A stretch of 64,000 nucleotides of DNA from Mesobaculum littorinae. GTDB lineage: Bacteria > Pseudomonadota > Alphaproteobacteria > Rhodobacterales > Rhodobacteraceae. A program made the position numbers and the translations under genes. The notes beneath the pieces are model-generated. The model did not search any database. It saw only the letters and a list, made by a program, of their open reading frames with translations, and was not told the DNA's origin. The DNA is taken from NCBI RefSeq assembly GCF_004011175.1, contig NZ_RQXX01000003.1, forward strand, positions 372,001-436,000, written 5' to 3'. The stretch's first letter is position 1, and every line of letters begins with the position of its first letter. Positions 36,310 through 45,511 of this stretch are shown piece by piece.

Positions 36310-37340
36310 GAGCCGGGGACAAGCGCGTAGGCGGTCTGGATCGGCAGCAGCACGACGATGCGGCCCGGATCGCGGATCTGGCCGGCAGCCTTGCCCGCTT
36401 GCCGACCCGTGCCGAAGAAGATGTCGGCACGCTGGGGCCCCTTGATCGCCGAGCCCGTATCCTGTGCGATCATCAGCCGATGCAGCGGCTCGGCGCCTTC
36501 CTTCTCGATCCAGACCGGCGCACCCAGCGGCACGTAGGCCGGATCGATGGCGACGGACTGCATCGCGGTGATCGACCGGTTCATCGCCCCCAAGGGGCCC
36601 TTGTCCGCTGGCACCTCGGACACCTCGCGGAAAAACACGTAGGAGGGGTTATGATGCAGAAGCTTCAGCCCCTCTTCGCCGTTCTTCCGCACCCAGTTGC
36701 GGATCACGTCGGCCGAAACTTCGTGCGCCTCGAACTCGCCCCGCCGCACCAGTTCCTTGCCGATAGACCGATAGTCCCGCCCGTTCTTTCCGGCATAGCC
36801 CACGCGGACGAGGCTGCCGTCCTGCATGCGGATCCGGCCCGAGCCCTGGATCTGCAGGAAGAACGCATCGACCGGATCTTCGAGCCATGCGATTTCAAGA
36901 TCGCGATCGGCCAACAGGGCGTCGGTCTCGATCTCGGCCCGGCTGTGCCACGGCTTGCCTGCCTCGATCTCGGGCGGAAGGGCATAGAGGGGATAGCGGA
37001 ACCTGTCGTCAGGGGTGCGGGCGCCGCGCAGCTCGGGTTCGAAATACCCGGTGAACAGCCCGTCAGCGCCGTTTTCGATCAGGACGGGGCGAAAGAACGT
37101 CTCGAAAAACAGCCGCGCGTCGAAGGGGCGGGCCGCCATGGCGCAGAGTTCGGGCCACTGGGTGGCACGCATGTCGCGACAGGTGGACAGGAAGACGTCG
37201 CGCGCGGCCTCGTGGTCGGTATCCTGCCACCCAGCCAGATCGGCGAAGGGCAGGATGGAATGCGTGACCTCGGGCGCGGGCGCGGCCCCGGCGCTGGTCG
37301 CGGCAACAGCCGCGAGACATGCCGCCCGGAGCCTCCGCAT
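36306..37340 (-). CDS. mltA: Membrane-bound lytic murein transglycosylase A
   Basis: MltA cleaves peptidoglycan glycan strands to 1,6-anhydro products. The 344-residue protein has a signal peptide (residues 1-19, ending SAGA) and the MltA domain (GLFTGYFEPELRGAR, FFLQIQGSGRI, RVGYAGKNGRDYRSIGKEL). The C-terminal 3D domain has the conserved Asp residues in MIAQDTGSAIKG and RADIFFGTG. No lipobox Cys is evident, so it may be soluble in the periplasm. It starts 1 bp after the Tim44-like stop. Confidence 0.95.
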   Translation of the reverse strand: MRRLRAACLAAVAATSAGAAPAPEVTHSILPFADLAGWQDTDHEAARDVFLSTCRDMRATQWPELCAMAARPFDARLFFETFFRPVLIENGADGLFTGYFEPELRGARTPDDRFRYPLYALPPEIEAGKPWHSRAEIETDALLADRDLEIAWLEDPVDAFFLQIQGSGRIRMQDGSLVRVGYAGKNGRDYRSIGKELVRRGEFEAHEVSADVIRNWVRKNGEEGLKLLHHNPSYVFFREVSEVPADKGPLGAMNRSITAMQSVAIDPAYVPLGAPVWIEKEGAEPLHRLMIAQDTGSAIKGPQRADIFFGTGRQAGKAAGQIRDPGRIVVLLPIQTAYALVPGS

Positions 37341-37341
37341 C

Positions 37342-38007
37342 TTATTCGCCGGTTGCGACGAGATGCCAGTTCGGGTCGTCGGCGCCCATGATCCGGCCGA
37401 AGGTCCAGATATCCTTCTGGCGGCGAATCTCGGTCGGGCTGCCTTCGACGATTTCGCCCGCGCTGTTGCGCACGACCGATGTCAGTTCGCCCAGGAAGCG
37501 CACGGTAACCTCGGCCTCGGAGGTGTCGCGGTCATAATGCGCGCGCACCAGCTTGACCTCGCGCACGCCGACGAAATCGGCCTCGATCATCAGGCCCTTG
37601 GCGGCGCGTTCGGCGATCACCTCGTCGAACACCTCGGCCACGTCGGGGGCGAGGAAACCGCGGATCTCCTCCATCTCGCCACGTTCGAACCCCATCAGGA
37701 TCATCTCGTAGGCGCCACGGGCGCCCTGCAAAAATTCGCTGACGGAAAACCCGGGCTCGGCCATCTTCATCGCGGCGAGCGCCTTGGCGCTTTCCGACCC
37801 GTCCTCGACATGGTCGATGATGTCGCGATCCGGTCCGCCTTCGATCACCTCGAACTCGGGTCGTCCTGCGCGCCGGTCCTCGGGGGACGCGGCCGTAAGC
37901 GGCGGTTTCTCGAAACCGTCGCGTGTGCCCAGCACGCTGCGCAGGCGCAGGATCAGGAATACGGCGATCCCTGCGAGGACAAGGAGCTGAATGGCGGCGG
38001 AACCCAT
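37342..38007 (-). CDS. Tim44/TimA-like inner-membrane protein
   Basis: The 221-residue protein has an N-terminal membrane anchor (AAIQLLVLAGIAVFLILRL) and a C-terminal Tim44-like domain (FLQGARGAYEMILMGFERGE, FLAPDVAEVFDEVI, VTVRFLGELTSV, DIWTFGRIMGADDPNW). Bacterial homologues are related to mitochondrial import protein Tim44, but their role in bacteria is uncertain. The start has AGAGG 6 nt upstream. It is divergent from fxsA and heads the operon with mltA and smr. Confidence 0.88.
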   Translation of the reverse strand: MGSAAIQLLVLAGIAVFLILRLRSVLGTRDGFEKPPLTAASPEDRRAGRPEFEVIEGGPDRDIIDHVEDGSESAKALAAMKMAEPGFSVSEFLQGARGAYEMILMGFERGEMEEIRGFLAPDVAEVFDEVIAERAAKGLMIEADFVGVREVKLVRAHYDRDTSEAEVTVRFLGELTSVVRNSAGEIVEGSPTEIRRQKDIWTFGRIMGADDPNWHLVATGE

Positions 38008-38118
38008 GGAGACCTCTTTCACGTGGGCCGGGGGTTGGTAACCGGCTGCCCAGAAACCTATGTAGGTGAGGGGGCGCCCCAAGTCTACCGCCGCGCCCTG
38101 ATACAAAGGGATAATGCC

Positions 38119-38610
38119 ATGTGGCTTTTCGCCATCTTCGTCGCGGTTCCGCTGATCGAGATCGCGCTGTTCATCCAGGTCGGCGGCCTGATCGGGTTGT
38201 GGCCCACGCTTCTGATCGTCGTGCTGACCGCGTTCGCGGGCACCTACCTTGTGCGCACGCAGGGCGCGATGGCGATGAACCAGTTGCGCCGGTCGTTCAA
38301 CGAATTGCGAGATCCGCGTGAGCCGCTCGCCCATGGCGCGATGATCCTGCTGGCGGGGGCCTTGCTGCTGACACCGGGCTTCTTCACAGACGCGACCGGC
38401 TTTCTGCTGCTGATCCCGCCGGTCCGCCGCTGGGCCTATGCGCAGATCCGGTCCCGCGTTCGGGTCGAAACGTTCAGCTATGGCCAGAGGCCGCCGCAGC
38501 CCGAACCCCACCGGCCGCACGTCGTCGATGCCGAGTACGAGGATCTGGATACGCCGAAACGTCCGACGCACCGCCCGTCCTCGGGCCCCTCGGGCTGGAC
38601 CCGGCACTGA
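38119..38610 (+). CDS. fxsA: FxsA family membrane protein
   Basis: The 163-residue protein starts WLFAIFVAVPLIEIALFIQV and has GTYLVRTQGAMAM and LAGALLLTPGFFTDATGFLLLIPPVR, the FxsA signature. FxsA is an inner-membrane protein that in E. coli suppresses phage T7 F-exclusion; its normal role is not clear. The polar tail is rich in Pro and Arg. The start ATG has AAGGG 8 nt upstream. It is divergent from the Tim44-like gene. Confidence 0.9.
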   Translation: MWLFAIFVAVPLIEIALFIQVGGLIGLWPTLLIVVLTAFAGTYLVRTQGAMAMNQLRRSFNELRDPREPLAHGAMILLAGALLLTPGFFTDATGFLLLIPPVRRWAYAQIRSRVRVETFSYGQRPPQPEPHRPHVVDAEYEDLDTPKRPTHRPSSGPSGWTRH

Positions 38611-38640
38611 CCTTCCGGGCCCCTGGGTCGCGTCCGGCAC

Positions 38641-38669
38641 GGCCCTGCGTTGAGACCACGCGCAGGGCC
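38641..38669. other. Hairpin between fxsA and secB
   Basis: GGCCCTGCG and CGCAGGGCC form a 9-bp stem without a T tract. It could be a weak terminator of fxsA or part of the secB leader. Nothing in the sequence decides between these. Confidence 0.4.
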
Positions 38670-38712
38670 TGCTAAACACCTCTCAATTCTTGAGAGTGTG
38701 AGGACACCCACA

Positions 38713-39225
38713 ATGGCCGAAGACGAAACCACCCCCGCCGCCGAGGGCGCGAATGGTGCCGAGACGCAGGTTCAGGCGCCCAAAATGCGGATCCTGACCC
38801 AGTTCATCCGCGACATGTCCTTTGAGAACATCCTGGCCCAGAAGGGCAAGGGCGGCGATCTGAAGCCGGAGATCCAGGTTCAGGTCAATCTCGACGCGCG
38901 CAAGCGTCAGGCCGACAACCAGTACGAGGTGTCGACCAAGTTCAACATCACCTCGAAGGCGCAGGACTCGACCCTGTTCGCCCTGGAACTGGACTATGCC
39001 GGCGTGTTCGAGGTGACGAATGTCCCCGAGGCGCAGCTGCATCCCTATCTGCTGATCGAATGCCCGCGGATGATCTTTCCCTTTGTCCGCCGCATCGTCG
39101 CGGATGTCACGCGCGACGGAGGCTTCCCGCCGCTGAACCTCGACACCATCGATTTCGTCGCGCTTTACCGCCAGATGCTGACCGAACGGCAGAAGCAGCA
39201 GGCCGCGACCACGCCCGCGAACTGA
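38713..39225 (+). CDS. secB: SecB, protein-export chaperone
   Basis: SecB is a tetrameric cytoplasmic chaperone that keeps preproteins export-competent and passes them to SecA. The 170-residue product contains RILTQFIRDMSFENI, ELDYAGVFEV, LIECPRMIFPFVRRIVADVTRDGGFPP-like family sequence and DFVALYRQ near the end. The N-terminal acidic stretch (about 25 residues) is variable. The start has GAGGA upstream. It is convergent with dnaQ, and they share a bidirectional terminator. Confidence 0.96.
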   Translation: MAEDETTPAAEGANGAETQVQAPKMRILTQFIRDMSFENILAQKGKGGDLKPEIQVQVNLDARKRQADNQYEVSTKFNITSKAQDSTLFALELDYAGVFEVTNVPEAQLHPYLLIECPRMIFPFVRRIVADVTRDGGFPPLNLDTIDFVALYRQMLTERQKQQAATTPAN

Positions 39226-39235
39226 AGCGGTGGTC

Positions 39236-39260
39236 AAGGTGGGCGTCAGCCCACCTTCTT
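39236..39260. terminator. Bidirectional terminator between secB and dnaQ
   Basis: AAGGTGGGC and GCCCACCTT form a 9-bp stem with a 4-nt loop, followed by CTT on the plus strand. The dnaQ stop codon (39246-39248) lies inside the hairpin, so the convergent genes end in one compact element. Confidence 0.6.
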
Positions 39261-39944
39261 CCACAGCGCATCGTCGCCCAGCCCCTCGACAAACGCGGCA
39301 TGGGCGGCGGCCTCTTCCTCGGTCACGCGGGCGGGCAGGGGATGCGGCCGCGGCCGCGGCTTCCACGCCTCCTGGCCCTGACCTTCGCTGACGCTGCCCT
39401 GATCGTGGCTTAGCGCGAAATCCGGCTGCCGCCCCCCGATCAGTTCCAGATACACTTCGGCCAGGATTTCGGAATCGAGAAGGGCGCCGTGCAGCGTCCG
39501 GCTGGAATTGTCGATGTTGAACCGCCGGCACAACGCATCGAGAGAAGCCGGAGAGCCCGGGAACCGCTTGCGCGCGATGGCCAGCGTGTCGATCGCCTGC
39601 TCCCACGGAAGCTGACGCAGCTTGATCCACCCCAGCTCGGCATTCAGGAATTTCATGTCGAAGGCGGCGTTGTGGATCACCAGCTTGGCATCGCCCACGA
39701 AATCCAGGAACGCCTGCCCGATCTCGCGAAACACCGGCTTGTCGCGCAGGAACTCGTCGCCCAGCCCGTGCACCTCGAACGCGCCCTGCGGCATCGACCG
39801 CTCTGGGTTGATATACTGGTGGTAGGTCTTGCCGGTGGGCACGTGGTTCAAAAGCTCGACCGCACCGATTTCGACGATCCGGTCGCCGGTTTCAGGCTCG
39901 AACCCCGTGGTTTCGGTATCGAGAACGATTTCACGCAAGACCAT
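39246..39944 (-). CDS. dnaQ: DNA polymerase III epsilon subunit (3'-5' exonuclease)
   Basis: DnaQ is the proofreading exonuclease of the replicative polymerase. The 232-residue protein has Exo I (VLDTETTG, Asp9 and Glu11), Exo II ([12 protein letters not shown]) and Exo III ([14 protein letters not shown]) motifs. The tail ends in a short clamp-proximal segment. The start ATG lies inside the 3' end of coaE (14 bp overlap), which indicates coupled expression. The gene is in the maf-aroE-coaE-dnaQ operon running away from oriC. Confidence 0.96.
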   Translation of the reverse strand: MVLREIVLDTETTGFEPETGDRIVEIGAVELLNHVPTGKTYHQYINPERSMPQGAFEVHGLGDEFLRDKPVFREIGQAFLDFVGDAKLVIHNAAFDMKFLNAELGWIKLRQLPWEQAIDTLAIARKRFPGSPASLDALCRRFNIDNSSRTLHGALLDSEILAEVYLELIGGRQPDFALSHDQGSVSEGQGQEAWKPRPRPHPLPARVTEEEAAAHAAFVEGLGDDALWKKVG

Positions 39945-40530
39945 GCTCCTTTCTGATCCGGACAAGGATATCCGCCACCTGCTGCCTTGCCCCGGCAAGC
40001 GTCAAGGTCTCGACCACGAAATCGGCGCGTCGCCGCTTTTCCGCGTCGGACAATTGCACGGCCAGGATCCGGTCAAAGGTCGCCGGGGTCATGCCCGCCC
40101 GCGCCAGGACCCGGTCGCGCTGCACCTCCGCGGGGGCTGAGACCGCGACGACATGATCCATCTCGGCGTCTCCGCCCGTTTCGAACAAAAGGGGAATATC
40201 ATAGAGGATCAGCGGGGCGACGGTGTTTCCCGTGAAACACGCGCGGTCCCTGGCCACCAGCGGATGCACCACGGCCTCGATCTGCGCAAGCGCGCCGGGA
40301 TCCTCGGCGATCCAGTCCTTCAACGCGGCGCGATCCACCGCACCGTCGCGAATGGCTTCGGGACGCAGCGCGGCGATGGCCTCAACCGCCGCTCCGCCCT
40401 TGGAATAGAGCCGATGAACCGCCGCATCGGCGTCCCAGACCGGCACGCCAAGGTCCCCGAACATGGCGGCAGTGGTGGATTTGCCCATGCCGATCGACCC
40501 GGTGAGACCGATCCTGACCGGCGCGCTCAT
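39931..40530 (-). CDS. coaE: Dephospho-CoA kinase
   Basis: CoaE phosphorylates dephospho-CoA in the last step of CoA synthesis. The 199-residue protein has the P-loop [12 protein letters not shown] (8-19), [12 protein letters not shown] and [10 protein letters not shown], all CoaE hallmarks. It overlaps aroE by 4 bp and dnaQ by 14 bp. A one-mismatch ParB-site palindrome lies within the coding sequence (40224-40239), where it encodes CFTGNT. Confidence 0.96.
   Translation of the reverse strand: MSAPVRIGLTGSIGMGKSTTAAMFGDLGVPVWDADAAVHRLYSKGGAAVEAIAALRPEAIRDGAVDRAALKDWIAEDPGALAQIEAVVHPLVARDRACFTGNTVAPLILYDIPLLFETGGDAEMDHVVAVSAPAEVQRDRVLARAGMTPATFDRILAVQLSDAEKRRRADFVVETLTLAGARQQVADILVRIRKEHGLA
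40224..40239. other. Candidate parS site in coaE (one mismatch)
   Basis: TGTTTCCCGTGAAACA differs from the parS consensus TGTTTCACGTGAAACA at one central position. It lies 1.7 kb from the oriC candidate on the opposite side from the other parS sites. Confidence 0.5.
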
Positions 40531-41360
40531 TTTCCCAACGCCACCGCGCGGGCCGTATCGTCGACGACTGGCTTCGTTCCGAACCAGCGTTCGAACCCCG
40601 GGACAGCCTGGTAGAGCAGCATGCCCAGACCATCGACCGTGGTGGCGCCAAGCTCGCGCGCGCGGATCAGAAAGGCCGTGTCGAGCGGGGTGTAGACGAG
40701 GTCCGTCACGACCGTTCCGGGGGCCAGACCATCCAGCGGCACGCGAAACTCGGACTTGCCTACCATTCCCAGGGACGTGGCGTTGACCACAGTGGTCGCC
40801 TCGTCAAAGGTATTGCCGGCCTGAACCCAGTCGTAGACCGTGACGCGGGTGCCGAATTCCTGCCGCAGCGCATCGCTGCGGGCGCGGGTTCGGTTGGCCA
40901 GTCGGATCTCGGGCACGCCGGCGTCGAGAAGCGAGGTTATGACCGCCCGCGCTGCGCCGCCCGCGCCGAAGATCACCGCCGGACCGGAGCTTGGCTGCCA
41001 CCCCGGCGCGCCGCGGCGCAGGTTCTCCATGAAGCCGAACCCATCGGTATTATCGGCGTAAACCTTGCCGTCGCGAAAGCTCAGCGTATTGGCCGCGCCG
41101 ATCAGCGCCGCCCGGTCCGTGATCACGTCGGCGATGTCGAGGATCGCCTCCTTGTGCGGGATCGTGACATTCGCGCCGACGAACCCCATCCGGGGCAAAC
41201 TGCGGATCACCTCGCGCAGGTCCGACTGCGCGACATCAAGCGGCACGTAATGTCCCCGCAATCCATTCACCCGAAGCCAGTGGCCGTGAAGCGCGGGCGA
41301 ACGGCTGTGCGCGACCGGTGAGCCGATGACGCCTGCCAGGGGAATTGGATCGCTGGTCAT
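40527..41360 (-). CDS. aroE: Shikimate dehydrogenase
   Basis: AroE reduces 3-dehydroshikimate with NADPH. The 277-residue protein has the substrate motif [21 protein letters not shown] with the catalytic Lys, NTDGFGF and the NADP-binding GAGGAARAV, followed by [10 protein letters not shown]. It overlaps maf and coaE by 4 bp each. It is the second gene of the maf-aroE-coaE-dnaQ operon. Confidence 0.97.
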   Translation of the reverse strand: MTSDPIPLAGVIGSPVAHSRSPALHGHWLRVNGLRGHYVPLDVAQSDLREVIRSLPRMGFVGANVTIPHKEAILDIADVITDRAALIGAANTLSFRDGKVYADNTDGFGFMENLRRGAPGWQPSSGPAVIFGAGGAARAVITSLLDAGVPEIRLANRTRARSDALRQEFGTRVTVYDWVQAGNTFDEATTVVNATSLGMVGKSEFRVPLDGLAPGTVVTDLVYTPLDTAFLIRARELGATTVDGLGMLLYQAVPGFERWFGTKPVVDDTARAVALGK

Positions 41361-41953
41361 ATCTTCAGACTGCCGCGCGCCGTGAGGAAGGACAAGAGGT
41401 CGAGAAGGGGAAGACCGAGGACGGTGAAGTAATCGCCCTCGACCCGCGAGAACAGGCGCGCGCCCTCTTCCTCCAGCTTGTAGCCGCCGACGCTGTCGCC
41501 GATCCCGGGCCAGTTCCGCGCGACATACTCGGCGATATATCCTTCGCTCAGCGTTCGCATCTGCATCCGCACCACGCCGACATGGCGCCAGACCGGCTTG
41601 CCGCCCTCGTAAAGCACGGCGGCGGAGAGCAGGCTGTGACGATGTCCCGACAGCGCACGCAACTGCGCGGCGGCATCGTCGGCGGTCGGCGGTTTTCCCA
41701 GGATACGCCCGTCATGCGCCAGCACCTGGTCGCAGCCCAGCACGGGCGTGTCCGCATGGCGCTGGCCGATCTTGCGCGCCTTTGCCTCGGCCAGCGTGTC
41801 GGCCACGTCGCGCGGCGGGGCGCCTTCGGCCTCAAGCCCGGCGCGCAGGGCGTCTTCGTCGATGCGCGCGGGTTCGACGGCGATCTCCAGCCCCGCTGAC
41901 CGCAACAGCTGCTGCCGGATTGCGGAGCCGGAGGCGAGGATAAGGTCGGGCAT
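41357..41953 (-). CDS. maf: Maf-family nucleotide pyrophosphatase
   Basis: Maf proteins hydrolyse non-canonical nucleoside triphosphates. The 198-residue product has the phosphate-binding start [42 protein letters not shown] and [14 protein letters not shown]. The ATG at 41953 has AGAGG 7 nt upstream, and a perfect DnaA box begins where that ribosome binding site ends. It is the first gene left of oriC and runs away from it. Confidence 0.93.
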   Translation of the reverse strand: MPDLILASGSAIRQQLLRSAGLEIAVEPARIDEDALRAGLEAEGAPPRDVADTLAEAKARKIGQRHADTPVLGCDQVLAHDGRILGKPPTADDAAAQLRALSGHRHSLLSAAVLYEGGKPVWRHVGVVRMQMRTLSEGYIAEYVARNWPGIGDSVGGYKLEEEGARLFSRVEGDYFTVLGLPLLDLLSFLTARGSLKI

Positions 41954-41964
41954 GTGCAGGCCTC

Positions 41965-41973
41965 TGTGGATAA
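41965..41973 (-). promoter_or_regulatory. DnaA box, perfect match
   Basis: TGTGGATAA is the reverse complement of TTATCCACA, the canonical DnaA box. It lies in the maf 5' region at the left edge of the oriC candidate. Confidence 0.75.
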
Positions 41974-42098
41974 ACCGCGAAGGACTCAGCGGACAACGTG
42001 GGACAGATCGGGGCGGCGCGTCTGCCTGTGGGTTTTCACGGTCGCGCTGCACAGTGTCCACCCCGGATATCAACCGGTGGAGCCCAGTTTCCCGAAAA

Positions 42099-42107
42099 TG
42101 TGGATGA
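42099..42107 (-). promoter_or_regulatory. DnaA box, one mismatch
   Basis: TGTGGATGA, reading TCATCCACA on the minus strand, differs from the consensus at one position. It lies in the oriC candidate. Confidence 0.5.
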
Positions 42108-42135
42108 AATCGATACTCCACGCCTCGCACAGAAG

Positions 42136-42144
42136 TTTTCCACA
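42136..42144 (+). promoter_or_regulatory. DnaA box, one mismatch
   Basis: TTTTCCACA differs from TTATCCACA at one position. It lies in the oriC candidate, about 40 bp left of the AT-rich tract. Confidence 0.5.
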
Positions 42145-42363
42145 GAACGAAGCGCGTCCAAGATGCCGATAAGCGTCTGTTTCGCAAAATTTAATTAGGT
42201 TTTTTCCCAGTCGGTGAACGTTTCTTTCCCGTCCGTGAAGGCTGGGGAAAACTCTTGGGATGAACCCCGTAATTCACATGCCCACAGGACCAACAAACCT
42301 CTTCATCTCTTTAAATATTTCTTTAAGAGAAGGAGGTCTGTTCAAACCGCCGGGACCGACCTC

Positions 42364-42816
42364 ATGGGACTCTTTTTTTCTTCGCTTTACCCATGGACGC
42401 TTGCGCTGCACGTCATCGCGGTGATCGCGTGGATGGCGGGGCTGTTCTACCTGCCACGCCTCTTCGTCTATCACGCAGAAGAGGTGCAGAAGACGCCCGC
42501 GCTCGATCCCCTTTTCCAGACGATGGAGCGGCGATTGCTGCGCGCGATCATGAACCCGGCGATGATCGCGGCTTGGATCTTCGGTCTTTGCCTGGTTTTC
42601 ACGCCCGGATTGATCGATTGGTCGCAGATCTGGCCGTGGACCAAGGCTGCGGCGGTGCTGGCAATGACGTGGTTTCACCAATGGCTGGGCGCGCGGCGCA
42701 AGGATTTCGCCGCCGGTCGCAACACCGTGACGGGCCGCCGCTTCCGCATGATGAACGAGCTGCCGACGCTTTTGCTGATCGTCATCGTCGTGTCGGTCAT
42801 CGTGCGACCGTTCTGA
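42364..42816 (+). CDS. hemJ: HemJ, protoporphyrinogen oxidase
   Basis: HemJ oxidises protoporphyrinogen IX to protoporphyrin IX in many Alphaproteobacteria. The 150-residue membrane protein contains LALHVIAVIAWMAGLFYLPR, LFVYHAEE, and a C-terminal half with RMMNELPTLLLIVIVVSVIV; four membrane helices are expected. His17 of LHVIAV is a candidate haem ligand. The start has AAGGAGG upstream, at a longer than usual spacing. It is the first gene right of oriC. Confidence 0.9.
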   Translation: MGLFFSSLYPWTLALHVIAVIAWMAGLFYLPRLFVYHAEEVQKTPALDPLFQTMERRLLRAIMNPAMIAAWIFGLCLVFTPGLIDWSQIWPWTKAAAVLAMTWFHQWLGARRKDFAAGRNTVTGRRFRMMNELPTLLLIVIVVSVIVRPF

Positions 42817-42822
42817 ACCATC

Positions 42823-42851
42823 TTGACTCAGGGCACGGCAGTCCTTAGCTC
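42823..42851 (+). promoter_or_regulatory. Possible promoter for rho
   Basis: TTGACT is followed by 17 bp and TAGCTC, in the 115-bp gap between hemJ and rho. The -35 is good and the -10 is poor. A small CAGCCG-TC-CGGCTG hairpin lies just downstream in the leader. Confidence 0.35.
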
Positions 42852-42931
42852 TCGGCCGCAGCCGTCCGGCTGACATTTTCCCCGATCAAGACGACCCCGG
42901 CCGCCCGATGCGGTCGCGACAGGATATTTGC

Positions 42932-44203
42932 ATGAGCCAAGACCGCGTGAACCTTTCGGATCTGAAAGCCCAGTCTCCGAAGGATCTGCTGGCCCTCGCC
43001 GAAGAGCTTGAGATCGAGAACGCCTCGACCATGCGCAAAGGCGACATGATGTTCTCGATCCTGAAGGAGCGGGCCGAGGAAGAGTGGGTGATCGGCGGCG
43101 ACGGCGTGCTCGAGGTGCTGCAGGACGGATTCGGTTTCCTGCGCAGCCCCGAGGCGAATTATCTGCCCGGCCCGGATGATATCTACGTGTCGCCCGACAT
43201 GATCCGCCAGTACGCGCTGCGCACCGGCGACACGGTCGAGGGCGTGATCCGCGCGCCGGACGAGAACGAACGTTATTTCGCGCTCGTGACGGTTGAGAAG
43301 ATCAACTTCGAAGATCCCGACCGGGCGCGCCACAAGGTGGCATTTGACAACCTCACACCGCTCTATCCCGACGAGCGGCTGAACATGGAGGTCGAGGATC
43401 CGACGATCCGCGACCGGTCTGCCCGGGTGATCGATCTGGTTGCACCCATCGGCAAGGGTCAGCGGTCGCTGATCGTGGCGCCGCCGCGCACCGGCAAGAC
43501 GGTTCTGCTGCAGAATATCGCCAATTCCATCGAGAAAAATCACCCCGAGTGCTATCTGATCGTCCTTTTGATCGATGAACGCCCGGAAGAGGTGACCGAC
43601 ATGCAGCGGTCGGTGAAGGGCGAGGTCGTGTCGTCGACCTTCGACGAACCCGCGACCCGGCACGTCGCTGTATCGGACATGGTGATCGAAAAGGCGAAAC
43701 GCCTGGTCGAACACAAGCGCGACGTGGTCATCCTGCTGGATTCGATCACCCGCCTCGGCCGCGCCTTCAACACGGTCGTTCCATCCTCGGGCAAGGTGCT
43801 GACTGGCGGCGTCGATGCGAACGCGCTGCAACGGCCCAAGCGGTTCTTCGGCGCGGCCCGGAACATCGAAGAGGGCGGATCGCTGACCATCATCGCGACC
43901 GCGCTGATCGACACCGGCAGCCGCATGGACGAGGTCATCTTCGAGGAGTTCAAGGGCACCGGCAACTCCGAGATCGTGCTCGACCGCAAGGTCGCAGACA
44001 AACGTGTGTATCCGGCGATGGATGTCCTTAAGTCCGGCACGCGGAAAGAGGACCTGCTGGTCGAGAAGTCCGATCTGCAGAAGACCTACGTGCTGCGCCG
44101 CATCCTGAACCCGATGGGTACGACCGATGCGATCGAATTCCTGTTGTCGAAGCTGAAGCAGACCAAGACGAACTCGGAATTCTTCGACTCGATGAACACC
44201 TGA
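42932..44203 (+). CDS. rho: Transcription termination factor Rho
   Basis: Rho is the hexameric RNA helicase that ends transcription. The 423-residue protein has the N-terminal LNLSDLK-like start ([15 protein letters not shown]), the RNA-binding cold-shock fold ([16 protein letters not shown]), P-loop [28 protein letters not shown] and the R/Q-loop region RKEDLL. The ATG has AGGA 8 nt upstream. It leads the rho-mnmE-mnmG-rsmG-parA-parB series. Confidence 0.98.
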   Translation: MSQDRVNLSDLKAQSPKDLLALAEELEIENASTMRKGDMMFSILKERAEEEWVIGGDGVLEVLQDGFGFLRSPEANYLPGPDDIYVSPDMIRQYALRTGDTVEGVIRAPDENERYFALVTVEKINFEDPDRARHKVAFDNLTPLYPDERLNMEVEDPTIRDRSARVIDLVAPIGKGQRSLIVAPPRTGKTVLLQNIANSIEKNHPECYLIVLLIDERPEEVTDMQRSVKGEVVSSTFDEPATRHVAVSDMVIEKAKRLVEHKRDVVILLDSITRLGRAFNTVVPSSGKVLTGGVDANALQRPKRFFGAARNIEEGGSLTIIATALIDTGSRMDEVIFEEFKGTGNSEIVLDRKVADKRVYPAMDVLKSGTRKEDLLVEKSDLQKTYVLRRILNPMGTTDAIEFLLSKLKQTKTNSEFFDSMNT

Positions 44204-44221
44204 CGTCTGCGGAGGTCGGGC

Positions 44222-45508
44222 ATGGACACAATCTTTGCCCTTGCCACGGCACATGGGCGCGCCGGCGTTGCGGTCATCCGGGTGTCCGGGCCCGCGGCTT
44301 TTGCCGCGGCCGAGCATCTTGCCGGCCCTCTGCCCGCACCGCGCGTGGCGAGCCACCGGCGTTTACGGAACGAAGAGGGGCAAACGCTCGACGAGGGGCT
44401 GGTTCTCTGCTTTCCCGAGGGTCAGAGTTTCACCGGCGAGTCCACGGTCGAGCTGCAGATCCATGGCAGTATCGCCGCGGTGTCCGCGGTCCAGGCGGCG
44501 CTTTCGCGGCAACCCGGCCTGAGGTTGGCGGAACCTGGCGAATTCACCCGCCGCGCATTGGCCAACAACCGTATGGACCTGACCCAGGTCGAAGCCCTGG
44601 GCGACCTGATCGATGCGGAGACGGAAGTTCAGAGAAAGCTTGCGCAGGATGTGCTGGCCGGAGGGCTGCGGCGGCAGGCCCTGTCATGGCGCGACCGGCT
44701 GATCGAGGCGCTCGGCCTTATCGAAGCGACGATCGAGTTTTCGGAAGAGGATATTCCGCAGGACCTGCGCGACCGGCTCCTCGATCGGTTGACCGGGATT
44801 GCGGGGGACATGCGGCAAGAAGCCGACACGTCTATCGCGCGCGAACGCGTCCGCCAAGGGTTCGAAGTTGCGATCCTGGGGCGTCCGAACGCCGGAAAAT
44901 CTACGCTTCTCAATAGGTTGGCAGGCCGTGAGGCTGCTATTACATCGCAGATTGCCGGAACGACCCGCGATGTGATCGAGGTGCGGATGGATCTCGACGG
45001 GATGGCGGTCACGCTTCTGGATACGGCAGGTCTGCGAGAGACCGAGGATACCGTCGAGCGATTGGGTATAGCGGCGGCGCGTAGCCGAGCGGAACGCGCC
45101 GATCTTCGGATCTTCCTGAAGGATAGCCTGCAGGACACTGTCGAAGATACGCTGTTCAGGGATGGTGACATCATCGCGGTCGGTAAATCTGATCTGACCG
45201 GCGATGCTGGAGCAATCTCGGGTCTGACTGGCCAGGGAATCCCCGAACTTCTGGATGAGTTGGCAAAGGTCCTGCGGGCCCGGGTGCCAGCGACCGCTGG
45301 CGCTTCGCACGGTCGGCAAAGGATTGCACTAACCTCTGGTGTGGCGCATCTGGACAGAGCGATCTCGATGTTGTCTTGCGCGGGGGAAGATGAGATTGTC
45401 TCGGACGAGATTCGGCTGGCAGCCCGGGCGCTCGACCTTCTGATGGGGAAGGTCGATGTGGAAGACGTCCTCGATTCGATCTTCTCGTCCTTTTGTATCG
45501 GGAAATAG
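44222..45508 (+). CDS. mnmE: MnmE (TrmE), tRNA-modifying GTPase
   Basis: MnmE, with MnmG, installs the cmnm5/nm5 modification on U34 of certain tRNAs. The 428-residue protein has the start [20 protein letters not shown], a G domain with G1 [10 protein letters not shown]2 TTRDVIE, G3 DTAG and the C-terminal CIGK. The expected G4 motif NKXD reads GKSD here. The protein is shorter than E. coli MnmE (454). The 3' half is visibly less GC-rich than the surrounding genes. The stop codon overlaps the mnmG ribosome-binding site. Confidence 0.95.
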   Translation: MDTIFALATAHGRAGVAVIRVSGPAAFAAAEHLAGPLPAPRVASHRRLRNEEGQTLDEGLVLCFPEGQSFTGESTVELQIHGSIAAVSAVQAALSRQPGLRLAEPGEFTRRALANNRMDLTQVEALGDLIDAETEVQRKLAQDVLAGGLRRQALSWRDRLIEALGLIEATIEFSEEDIPQDLRDRLLDRLTGIAGDMRQEADTSIARERVRQGFEVAILGRPNAGKSTLLNRLAGREAAITSQIAGTTRDVIEVRMDLDGMAVTLLDTAGLRETEDTVERLGIAAARSRAERADLRIFLKDSLQDTVEDTLFRDGDIIAVGKSDLTGDAGAISGLTGQGIPELLDELAKVLRARVPATAGASHGRQRIALTSGVAHLDRAISMLSCAGEDEIVSDEIRLAARALDLLMGKVDVEDVLDSIFSSFCIGK

Positions 45509-45511
45509 GAG

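Larger units (their letters stand above)
41954..42363. other. Candidate chromosomal replication origin (oriC)
   Basis: This 410-bp interval has no gene, and genes diverge on both sides (maf left, hemJ right). It holds one perfect DnaA box (41965-41973), two with one mismatch (42099-42107, 42136-42144), a near-IHF site (42068-42080), and AT-rich tracts at 42180-42206 and 42301-42330 suited to unwinding. A GANTC methylation site lies at 41983-41987. The flanking order (secB, dnaQ-coaE-aroE-maf, then rho-mnmE-mnmG-rsmG-parAB) matches the Caulobacter origin region as I remember it. hemE is not adjacent. Confidence 0.75.

Noticed and set aside
38017-38025. TTTCACGTG near the Tim44-like start as a parS site
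   Set aside because: Only one half matches; the right half (GGCCG) breaks the palindrome.
42311-42326. TTAA-N8-TTAA in the oriC gap as a CtrA site
   Set aside because: The spacing is 8 rather than 7, and it lies in an AT-rich tract where TTAA pairs are not surprising.
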